A stretch of 64,000 nucleotides of DNA. Source: Flavobacteriaceae bacterium. GTDB taxonomy: Bacteria; Bacteroidota; Bacteroidia; Flavobacteriales; Flavobacteriaceae. Positions within the stretch are counted from its first letter, which is position 1, and each line of letters opens with the position of its first letter. Positions 45,701-53,068 of this stretch are shown piece after piece. A program made the translations under genes and the position numbers. The notes under the pieces are model-generated. The model saw only the letters and a program-made list of their open reading frames with translations. It was not told the DNA's origin and did not search any database. The DNA lies in contig JAGYIX010000003.1 of the NCBI GenBank assembly GCA_018402205.1, forward strand, positions 620,001 to 684,000, in the 5' to 3' direction.

Positions 45701-47087
45701 GCGCAAGGCTATGGGAAAAAAGAAAAAAGATCTGATTGACCAGCTGCGCCCCAAGTTTATTGATGGAGGAATAAAGAGCGGACATCCCAAAGAAGTACTC
45801 GAAAAAATCTATACCGACTGGGAGGCTTTTGCCAGCTATGCCTTTAATAAAAGTCATTCTACCTGCTATGCATTTATAGCCTACCAAACGGCTTATCTAA
45901 AAACCCACTACCCTGCCGAGTACATGGCAGCCGTGCTTTCAAACAATATGAACCACCTCGACCAGGTTACTCTGTTTATGGAAGAGGCGAAACGCATGGG
46001 AATCGCCGTATTAGGTCCTGATATTAACGAATCGTACTACAAATTCTCAGTGAATAAAGAAGGCGCCATTCGGTTTGGAATGGGAGCCATCAAAGGGGTT
46101 GGACGCAGTGCGGTAGAAGCCATTGTAGATGAACGCAAAGAAAACGGACCTTTTCAATCGGTTTTTGAATGCGCCAAGCGAATTGACCTAAGGGCGGCCA
46201 ATAAAAAAGCTTTTGAAAACCTTGCTATCGCTGGAGCCTTCGATTCTTTCGGCGCCTCTAGAAGTCAGTATTTTCAGCAAACTACCGATGAATCGAATTA
46301 CCTTGAAAAAATAATCCGTTCTGCGGTTAAACTCAAAGAGAACGAACAAGCTGCTCAGATCAGTTTATTCGGAGACGATCCTATGGCGCAAATCAGTGAA
46401 CCTGAAATTCCACAATGCGAACCCTGGCCTACCATGGAATTATTGCGCAAAGAAAAAGAAGTGGTAGGCATTTACCTTAGTGGACACCCACTTGACGACT
46501 TCAAAAGAGAACTCGATCTGTTTACAAAAGCGGAGATTTCAGTTCTATCAGGTGATTTAGATACTCTGGTAGGCAGGGAGTTAACGCTCGGAGGAGTAGT
46601 TACAGAAAGTGAAGACAGGCTTTCTAGAAACGGAAAAAAATGGGGAACCTTCGCCTTAGAAGACTATAGTGCAACTCACACCTTCAGAGTTTTTGGAGAA
46701 GAATACTTGAAATACGAACACTTTTTTAAACCTGGAAACTTCTTATTCATCCGTCTGCTCATCCGAGAAGGCTATACCAATAGAGACACGGGCTCTACCT
46801 CGGAACCGCGATTACAATTCAACGAGATAAAGCTATTGCAAGACGTAATGGAGCAGCAGTCCAAAAAATTGACGCTTCACCTAAAGGCATCAGATATTGA
46901 CGGAGGTAAGATTCAGCAAATCGAAAAAATCATCAAAACTTTCAAAGGAAAAAAGCCCTTAGCCTTCGCTCTTCACGACGAGTCTTTAAGCGTTCAGCTA
47001 AAAAGCAGAAAGAATCAGATTGCTATTTGCACCGAGCTACTTGAAATGCTAGACCACGAAAACATTCAATACGCTATAAATGCCTAG
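42753..47087 (+). CDS. dnaE: Replicative DNA polymerase III alpha subunit with fused N-terminal proofreading exonuclease
   Basis: The 1,444-residue protein begins with a DEDDh exonuclease of about 190 residues: FDTETTGLP (Asp, Glu), VGQNVDFDVKV (Asp) and EEAHNASADVSA (His, Asp). After a linker the PHP domain starts at about residue 260 with HLHVHSQFSVLQ, keeping both His. The polymerase core has GPGRGSAAGSAVAYCLRI and LPDIDIDFDD. The C-terminal part has an OB fold. The fusion supplies proofreading in cis, a form found in flavobacteria, which otherwise need DnaQ. This is clearly the replicative copy, as distinct from the shorter one at 37.6-40.6 kb. Confidence 0.96.
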   Translation: MFLIFDTETTGLPRSYKAPISDSQNWPRIVQIAWQLHSKEGELVEQHECLVQPNGFDIPFDSERIHGISTALAQQEGLSLTKAIEAFEEALTKAQFVVGQNVDFDVKVVAAELYRLGRSTELLLDKPVLDTCTETTAALCQLPGGRGGRFKLPTLTELHHHLFSRPFEEAHNASADVSATARCFFELIRTQQFSSEQLRFSQEETDAFLAFHQGPVQAYKLKHRNLKEASEALKKTTSSDEFEVLPSNAQRVEVAQAPFAHLHVHSQFSVLQATMRPEELVRKAAEEEMPAVAITDKGNMMGVFSFVNAVQQHNKENPDKPLKGIVGCELQVTSDRLNKTTKDNGYQLVLLARNKKGYQNLSKLTSKAYTEGFYYVPRIDKALLLEHAEGLLVLSGNLLGEVANKILTQGEQQAEEALLWYKEHFSTDFYLQIMRHGLEEEDVVNKTLVKLAKKHKVELVATNDCYYENSEDQELQDLLLCVKEGELKETPIGRGRGYRNGLPNNAFHFKSSAAMKALFTDLPEAICAIEPLLAKVENYELAREVLLPKFAIPEAFIDPQDAFDSAKRGENAYLRHLTYQGAEKRYGTLTDSLVERIDFELKTIKNSGYPGYFLIVEDFIREARNMGVSVGPGRGSAAGSAVAYCLRITNIDPIKYDLLFERFLNPDRVSLPDIDIDFDDEGRQRVIDYVIQKYGSNQVAQIITYGTMAGKSAIRDTARVLDLPLPEADRLAKLLPDMTKLAKIWDLDTKSLQQAYRREDATKIAELQEVSKADDDLGRTLKMARRLEGTVRNTGIHACGVIITPDDITNFVPITTAKDAEMWVTQFDNSVVESAGLLKMDFLGLKTLTLIKDSVKIVKARSGVELDPDHFPLDDSQTYELFQRGETIGIFQYESRGMQKYLKELEPTSFDDLIAMNALYRPGPLEYIPSFINRKHGKETITYDLPEMKEYLESTYGITVYQEQVMLLSQKLASFSKGEADVLRKAMGKKKKDLIDQLRPKFIDGGIKSGHPKEVLEKIYTDWEAFASYAFNKSHSTCYAFIAYQTAYLKTHYPAEYMAAVLSNNMNHLDQVTLFMEEAKRMGIAVLGPDINESYYKFSVNKEGAIRFGMGAIKGVGRSAVEAIVDERKENGPFQSVFECAKRIDLRAANKKAFENLAIAGAFDSFGASRSQYFQQTTDESNYLEKIIRSAVKLKENEQAAQISLFGDDPMAQISEPEIPQCEPWPTMELLRKEKEVVGIYLSGHPLDDFKRELDLFTKAEISVLSGDLDTLVGRELTLGGVVTESEDRLSRNGKKWGTFALEDYSATHTFRVFGEEYLKYEHFFKPGNFLFIRLLIREGYTNRDTGSTSEPRLQFNEIKLLQDVMEQQSKKLTLHLKASDIDGGKIQQIEKIIKTFKGKKPLAFALHDESLSVQLKSRKNQIAICTELLEMLDHENIQYAINA

Positions 47088-47138
47088 TATTTAAGGCGCA
47101 TAATTCCATAACTTTGCACAGTAATCAATTTTAGTATT

Positions 47139-47456
47139 ATGGCACTAGAAATAACTGACGCTACTTTCGAAGAGGTCGTTTTAAAATCAGATAAGCCCGT
47201 AGTGGTTGATTTTTGGGCAGCTTGGTGTGGACCATGTCGCATGGTTGGCCCGATCATCGAAGAACTTGCACAAGACTATGAAGGAAAAGCAATAGTGGGA
47301 AAAGTCGATGTAGACAATCACCAGCAATTTGCCGCTAAATACGGAGTGAGAAATATACCCACCGTCCTTGTTTTCAAAGGCGGAGAAATCGTAAATCGTC
47401 AAGTAGGTGTAGCCCCTAAAAACGTCTACGCAGAGGCTATTGATGCCGCGCTCTAA
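47139..47456 (+). CDS. trxA: Thioredoxin
   Basis: The 105-residue protein has the active site WAAWCGPCRMVGP near residue 30, the VDVDNHQQFAAKYGVRNIPTVLVF cis-proline region, and no signal peptide. It is an ordinary cytosolic disulfide reductase. It follows dnaE by 51 bases. It contrasts with the cysteine-less homologue at 6.4 kb. Confidence 0.97.
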   Translation: MALEITDATFEEVVLKSDKPVVVDFWAAWCGPCRMVGPIIEELAQDYEGKAIVGKVDVDNHQQFAAKYGVRNIPTVLVFKGGEIVNRQVGVAPKNVYAEAIDAAL

Positions 47457-47493
47457 TCAAGCTAACCCCATAGGTTTCTTTTTTACCGCTTTT

Positions 47494-47526
47494 TTTGGTA
47501 CGAGGAACCATAATAGTTTATATTTG
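47494..47526 (+). promoter_or_regulatory. Promoter of tRNA-Asp
   Basis: TTTG, 21 bases, TATATTTG. Both boxes match the consensus; the spacing is at the upper end. The tRNA begins 35 bases after the -7 box. Confidence 0.65.
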
Positions 47527-47561
47527 CCCCCGCTTACGGCTCTCTGAGAGACGTATGTATT

Positions 47562-47635
47562 GGTCTGGTAGTTCAGTTGGTTAGAATACCTGCCTGTCAC
47601 GCAGGGGGTCGCGGGTTCGAGTCCCGTCCAGACCG
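47562..47635 (+). tRNA. tRNA-Asp (anticodon GTC)
   Basis: Acceptor arms GGTCTGG and CCAGACC, D arm with GTTCAGTTGGTTAGAATACC, anticodon loop CTGTCAC (GTC) and T arm CGGGTTCGAGTCCCG form a complete cloverleaf. The discriminator is G; no CCA is encoded. Its trailer shares 20 bases with the downstream 126-bp repeat in inverse orientation. Confidence 0.97.
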
Positions 47636-47649
47636 CATCACACAAAGAA

Positions 47650-47681
47650 AACCGACTCACTAAATGTGAGTCGGTTTTTTT
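47650..47681 (+). terminator. Intrinsic terminator after tRNA-Asp
   Basis: AACCGACTCAC and GTGAGTCGGTT form a perfect 11-base stem with a TAAAT loop, followed by seven T. Confidence 0.9.
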
Positions 47682-47737
47682 ATGTTTAAGCTTGAGCAAA
47701 ACCAAAGGTTTTAGCGAAAAGGTTACGCATAAAAAAA

Positions 47738-48089
47738 CCCAACAGCACGAAGTGCTGTGGTTGGTTTTCTTTGTGTGATGCGCAGGTAACCCCTTTGGGC
47801 CGCTTAACCAACGGTTAAGCAATCCCGTCATCTTCTTATAGCGGTATCTGAAAAAGAACAAAACCCAACAGCACGAAGTGCTGTGGTTGGTTTTCTTTGT
47901 GTGATGCGCAGGTAACCCCTTTGGGCCGCTTAACCAACGGTTAAGCAATCCCGTCATCTTCTTATAGCAGTATCTGAAAAAGAACAAAACCCAACAGCAC
48001 GAAGTGCTGTGGTTGGTTTTCTTTGTGTGATGCGCAGGTAACCCCTTTGGGCCGCTTAACCAACGGTTAAGCAATCCCGTCATCTTCTT
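47738..48089. repeat. Tandem 126-bp repeat, about 2.8 copies, with two hairpins per unit
   Basis: Units start at 47738, 47864 and 47990, each 126 bases; the third is cut near 48089. Units 1 and 2 differ at a single visible base (gcggt versus gcagt). Each unit holds a hairpin around CAGCAC-GAA-GTGCTG followed by T-rich sequence, and a second, CTTAACC-AAC-GGTTAAG. Each also holds the 20-mer complement of CGCATCACACAAAGAAAACC, which forms the tRNA-Asp 3' trailer (47634-47653). Because 126 is divisible by three, a spurious reading frame stays open through it. This fills the stretch between tRNA-Asp and susD, which has no credible gene. Confidence 0.9.
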
Positions 48090-48110
48090 TTACCTAAAGC
48101 TGAAAAACAA

Positions 48111-48140
48111 AAAACCCGAACCTTGCGGTTCGGGTTTTTT
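48111..48140. terminator. Terminator after susD
   Basis: CCCGAACC and GGTTCGGG form an eight-base stem with a TTGC loop, bordered by A and T runs. It is suited to ending the minus-strand susC-susD transcript. Confidence 0.85.
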
Positions 48141-48158
48141 AACCAAATAAAGCAGTAT

Positions 48159-49655
48159 CTAGTTCTGCTCGTTGATTAGTGGGTTATACAAGATCTCCGC
48201 CTCAGGAATCTCCAAGGTGATCAAATCACTATTATGAGGAATTTGTCTTCCAGGAAAATCAAGGTGATTCGAAGGAAGAACCACAGTTCCCTTTCTGCGC
48301 TTAAGCGCTAAGTACGATTTTCCTTCGCCCCAAAGCTCAATACGGGTTTGTAGATAAATCTCCTCTGATAGAGCCGCTTGTGAAAGGCCGTCTACATAAG
48401 AGGAATCCTCTACGCGAAGATCTAAAAGCTTTTTAAGTGAGGTTCTAGCCGTAGCTAAATCACCTATTTCTGCAGCAGACTCTGCATGCAGCAACCAAAA
48501 TTCGGCTACACGCATATAGTGAAGGTCAGAGGTGAATCCGCTTGATGGGCCACCAAAACGTGCGAAGTCAGGCGCTGCTCCTTCACGGTAAAACTTGCGA
48601 ATCGGCGCATATGGCCCTGCTGTAAAGATGGTTGGGCCAAATTGATTTCTTCGCACATCGGTTTCGTCCATGGCATTGTATAACTCTGCATTGATATTTT
48701 TTGGATCACCAACTCCTGCATAGCTATAGCTGTAGTAATCAATGTGACCCCAGAAAGAAAGCAGGTTCATTCCGTTATCTGTGGTAATATCGGTTCCCCA
48801 CATGATACCAGAATGATTATCTACTGCGTGAAAACCGGCCAGAATCTCGCTGCTACTCATGATTGGATAAGTACCTGAAAGCACGATGTCTTCAGTCGTT
48901 GATTTAACCTCTTGCCATTTGTTTTGAGCGGCGTAGACATACGCTAACACCCCTTTCGCTACATCGGCATTGATTTCAAACTTAGCAGAGCGCTGAAAGT
49001 TAGCAAGTAAAGAGATGGCCTCAGTGAGGTCTTTCTCCATCAGGTTGTAAATCTCACCCAGGCTGCTCTTAGCCACATTCTCAGTAGAAGAGGTGTAGAT
49101 AGGCAGAACTAGTTGGTCACGCTGATGAATGTCATCTACATAAAGATGTACCAGGTTAAAGTAAGCCCAAGCGCGGGCGGCCTTTGCCTGACCCATGAGC
49201 GCCTTTGCGGCATCGGTTTCTGGAACCACGTCGTCTCCTCCCTGGCCGTCAACTACAAGGTTGGCCAAGTTAACTACGCGGTATAAGAATCTCCATCCAA
49301 TGTAATTCTCTGTTGAAGTAAAGTTTTCTCCAACAGTAAGTTCTGAGTTCCAGCTCCACCATCCGTAACGCTTAGCGCCAAGAACCATGTCACCAGAAAG
49401 CATGTCCATATTCATGTCATTGCTCTTTACGCCAAAATCAGAGTGGCGCGTTGTTCCTCCAGAACCTGAGGTGTAGAAGGTGGTGTAAATTCCGCCTACT
49501 GTGGCGTTTCCAATTTCAGAATTCACCTTTCCGACCTCACCGAGTTCCTCGGCAGAGATGAGCGAACCTCTTGGAACTTCTTCTAAGAAATCCTCAGAAC
49601 ACGAAAAAAGGAAAACAGAAGCAGCTGTAAGTAATAAACCTTTATATGTTTTCAT
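48159..49655 (-). CDS. SusD/RagB-family outer-membrane lipoprotein
   Basis: The 498-residue protein has a lipoprotein signal (MKTYKGLLLTAASVFLFSC, Cys19). The mature start SEDFLEEVPRGS is typical of SusD. TPR-like helices contain KAARAWAYFNLVHLYVD near residue 170, and the C-terminal part has LHYMRVAEFWLLHAESAAEIGD. SusD binds nutrient on the cell surface and closes the SusC barrel. It lies four bases after susC. No glycoside hydrolase or peptidase adjoins the pair, so its ligand is unknown. Confidence 0.94.
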   Translation of the reverse strand: MKTYKGLLLTAASVFLFSCSEDFLEEVPRGSLISAEELGEVGKVNSEIGNATVGGIYTTFYTSGSGGTTRHSDFGVKSNDMNMDMLSGDMVLGAKRYGWWSWNSELTVGENFTSTENYIGWRFLYRVVNLANLVVDGQGGDDVVPETDAAKALMGQAKAARAWAYFNLVHLYVDDIHQRDQLVLPIYTSSTENVAKSSLGEIYNLMEKDLTEAISLLANFQRSAKFEINADVAKGVLAYVYAAQNKWQEVKSTTEDIVLSGTYPIMSSSEILAGFHAVDNHSGIMWGTDITTDNGMNLLSFWGHIDYYSYSYAGVGDPKNINAELYNAMDETDVRRNQFGPTIFTAGPYAPIRKFYREGAAPDFARFGGPSSGFTSDLHYMRVAEFWLLHAESAAEIGDLATARTSLKKLLDLRVEDSSYVDGLSQAALSEEIYLQTRIELWGEGKSYLALKRRKGTVVLPSNHLDFPGRQIPHNSDLITLEIPEAEILYNPLINEQN

Positions 49656-49659
49656 TGTG

Positions 49660-52600
49660 TTATAGATTTAAATTGATGCCTAAAGTGACAGTTGAAAGCG
49701 GATTGTACTTATAGAAGTTAGACCCTCCAGTTTGAGACGTAGTAGGATTTAATCCCATACGCGCTGAAGTCACAAATAAGTTATCTCCAGTGACAAATAG
49801 ATCTGCTCTATTAAAGCCTATTCGCCTAATAAAATCGCTAGGAAGCGTGTATCCCAGTCGTATGTTGTTCAATGCGATATAGTCTCCTTTTACCAAGAAT
49901 CTAGTGGAAGCTCCGTTTTGATTCACCTGTAAGTTAGCATCGTAAACGGGTACATCAGTAATGTCTCCTATATTTTGCCATCTATTGCGGATATCTGTAT
50001 GAAACGCATTATTTCCTGGTAAACGGTTACCCATCAATGACTGGTATCCTGAGTCAAAAATATACCCTCCCAAAGAGTAGTTGAACAACACGCTCAAGTT
50101 GAAGTTCTTAAAGCTCGAATTCACTCTGAAGGCACCTCTTACATCAGGAATAAAGCTTTTATCTACAAATCTTCTCGTTCCATCGTTATAAACGTCGGTG
50201 AGCGTCTCCGCAACCGTGGCGGTAGGGTTATCTAACAGATACTGTGTTAGAGACTGTATCTTTTCATCCCCTTCAGTAAATTCACCGTCGAAGTCATTAT
50301 CCACAAAATTCATCACCCACTGAGCCTTTCCTGTGATTGGGTCTACTCCTGCGTAATCTCTAATGTAGTAGTCGTAGCGCGAGCGGCCGTTTTCCCATCC
50401 GTATAAACCGTCTACTTGAAACTTCTGCTCAAATCCGGTTGACGGATCTAGCGGAAGCGCTCTGAACTCTTCAGAAAACGATTCTCCGTTGATTGCAAAG
50501 GATAAAGAGGCCTCTCTAGTGTTTACAATGTTAAACTTCACATCAAATTCAAGACCTGAGGTCAAGATGCTACCGTCGTTTACATCTAGCAAAGCGTATC
50601 CGGCTGAAGGCCCAACGCGTCTAGAGAAGAACATATCGTTGATGGTCTTTTGGTAATAGCCCAATTCTCCATCGATCAGTCCGCCGAAAAGACCAAATTC
50701 AACCCCAAGATCGAGCATGTCTGAACGCTCCCAGGTTAAGTCTCTGTTTCCTTTAGTGTCGAACGAAAGTGAAACGCGATCGTTTAGGTTTTGAATAGAG
50801 AAGAGGTCAAATCCGGGATAGAACCCGTTTCCACGAGCCTCACCAATGCTACCGTAGCTTCCTCTTAGTTTGAGGTAATCAATACCGTCTACGTTGAAGA
50901 ACGCCTCGTCACTCAAGATGTAAGAGAAACCAAAGGCGTAGAAATTACCCCACTTCTCGTTAACAAAGCGAGAAGATCCGTCGCGGTTAAAGCTGGCGGT
51001 CAAAAAGTAACGATCCTTGAAACCAAGGTTTAAGTTACCCACATAGCTCTCTAACGAATACGCCTGAGTATCTGAACCGGGGTTGTAAGGAAGCACCACT
51101 GCATTGTCAAGCTCTAATCCATCTGGACGAACCAGATTAGTCATAGCTGCAGATAAGAAGTTATTCTCGAATTTCTGAGAAAGGTGATTCACAAATAGGT
51201 TGGTGGTGAACTCATTGAAGTCTTTCTCAAAGCGAAGACCGGTTCTCACCGAGTAGTTTACGGTCTGAGACTTCGACTTGAAGATGCTTCCTCCGGCACC
51301 TTTAGCAGGGCTGTAGAAAGGTTCATCTAGGTTGTCGTAGTTAGACATAGTGTACTGAACAGCCGTATTGTTTTCAAAGGTCAAGCCGTTAAGAATATTG
51401 ATCTTAAGGTCTTGGTTGAAATTGATGGCGTGAGCCTTTGTTCTATTTACATCTAAGAATGAATCAGCGACCCCGTTGGTTAACGGGCCAAATCCGCGCT
51501 GAAGACCGTAGTCGTACAAGAACCCTCCGTAAATAGGATCCTCAATTTTTTGACCGTTCTCATCTCTCAAGAAGAGCGGATAGATCGGAGGCAAATTATT
51601 CACCCACCAGAACTGGCTGCTTGAGCTACTTACGTTACCCGCGTTGTTGGTAATGTCGTAGTTGTACGCCAAGGTATTTGAGATCTCCATGATGTCCCCA
51701 AATTTTTGATTGGCTCGAATACGGGCGTTGATTCTCTTATAGTCAGAGTTTACCGCATACGATTGATCGTCGATATAACCGAAAGAGGTGTAAACCGAAG
51801 AACGATCAGACGAATTTGAGATACCTACGAAAACCTCTTGACGGCTGGCGTCTTGAAAGGCGAAGTCATTCCAGTCTTCAGGGGTGTAGGTTCTAGAGTA
51901 GTTGTTCCAATCAGGGCGATCAGCCGAACCTGCTGGGCCCTTTGACCACATGTTGTACATAGGGTCAATTCCCGCAGCCCCAAAGATGCGCTCGTTGGCG
52001 AAAATCGTGGCGTTGGCGTACTCGTCAGTGCTCACGTCGCCCGAGGCGATGAGCTGGCGTCCTCTTTGATAGAGTCCGTCCCAAGTGACATTCATGTATT
52101 CTTCTGGAGAAAGAATGCGATCGTATCTAGGCATACCTTCGTAGTTTACCCCAGACTTAATGCTTACGTCAATCTTGTCGCCAAGGTCAGACCCCTTTTT
52201 GTGGTGATAACGATTACCCCACTTGCACCCTGCGATCCGTAGAGCGCAGTGGCAGAAGCATCCTTAAGCACGGTTACCGAAGCAATGTCATTCGGGTTGA
52301 TGTCGTTTAGCGAACCTTGAAAAGGGGCATCATCTACAATGTAAAGTGGATCAGCATTACCGTTGATCGAACCAAAACCTCGAATACGTAACCGATGAAT
52401 CAGAACCCGGTAAGCCCGAAGTTCGAATGACGTTTACCCCTGCGGCCTCACCGGCGAGCGCCTGAGAAACGTTGGTGAACGATTTTTGGCTAATATTTTC
52501 GCCCGGTTACCACTTTAGCCGCACCGGCAAAAGACTTTTTAGACTCACGACCAAAACCGGTAACGACCACCTCATCTAGCTGGTTTCCGAGTTCTAGAAA

Positions 52601-52870
52601 AATCTCTAGTGAAGACTGGTTGCCAACAGACACTTCTTGAGACTTGTATCCAATGTAACTAACCACAAGAGTTTGTGAGGCATCGGCATTGATTTGGAAG
52701 TTTCCGTCAAAGTCAGTAGCTACACCAAATGTGGTTCCTTTAACTACTACGGTGGCCCCAGGAAGTGGTTCTCCAGACTCGTCGTAAACCTTACCATCGA
52801 CTCTACTTTGAGCAAGAACAGTCGAAAGAGATGCTGTAAAAAGCAGCATGCTGAATAAAATTTTCTTCAT
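49660..52870 (-). CDS. SusC/RagA-family TonB-dependent transporter, interrupted by three frameshifts
   Basis: The N-terminal piece (52870-52490) has a signal peptide, a carboxypeptidase-like beta domain ([21 protein letters not shown]) and the [10 protein letters not shown] TonB-box region. The long piece (52134-49660) is the barrel, with the usual C-terminal SusC half. Between them, three indels divide the plug: an extra C in 52502-52504, an extra A at 52390-52391, and a missing T in the run at 52196-52200. With these restored, the plug reads [58 protein letters not shown] and [12 protein letters not shown]. That is standard SusC, about 1,070 residues. Three defects so close together, all one-base, are easier to explain as sequence error than decay. 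Confidence 0.9.
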
Positions 52871-52889
52871 TTCAGATAGATTAGAAAGG

Positions 52890-52922
52890 CGAAATTAAGA
52901 AAATATGCTCTCTTTTAACAAA
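52890..52922 (-). promoter_or_regulatory. Promoter of susC-susD
   Basis: The minus strand reads TTTG, 21 bases, TAATTTCG; the -7 box has one mismatch. It is 20 bases before the susC ATG. It lies in a 198-base AT-rich divergent intergenic region shared with the TonB-dependent receptor gene. Confidence 0.5.
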
Positions 52923-53028
52923 AGTTTAGGCTTTTTGTTTAAACTTATTCAACAAAGCATAAACATTTTGTTAGCAAAGTTTTTAATTACTTAATAAAAA
53001 GTTTACGTTAAACATATAAAGTTCCTCC

Positions 53029-53036
53029 TACTTTTG
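53029..53036 (+). promoter_or_regulatory. -7 box of the TonB-dependent receptor gene
   Basis: TACTTTTG is an exact TAnnTTTG, 32 bases before the ATG. The -33 element is only a GTTA at 53007-53010. Confidence 0.5.
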
Positions 53037-53068
53037 CGGCGTAAACGTAATTCTAAACACCTAAAAAC

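Noticed and set aside
47457-48083. A 208-residue minus-strand frame with a 42-residue repeat
   Set aside because: It runs antisense through tRNA-Asp and through the 126-bp tandem repeat, whose length happens to be divisible by three. The protein resembles no family and looks like translated repeat and tRNA.
47738-48089. CRISPR array
   Set aside because: The repeats are 126-bp head-to-tail units without unique spacers, and no cas gene is present.
48159-52870. Genomic island or transposon carrying SusC/SusD
   Set aside because: No transposase, integrase or flanking repeat consistent with mobility was seen; the nearby tRNA-Asp lacks a matching partial tRNA copy.
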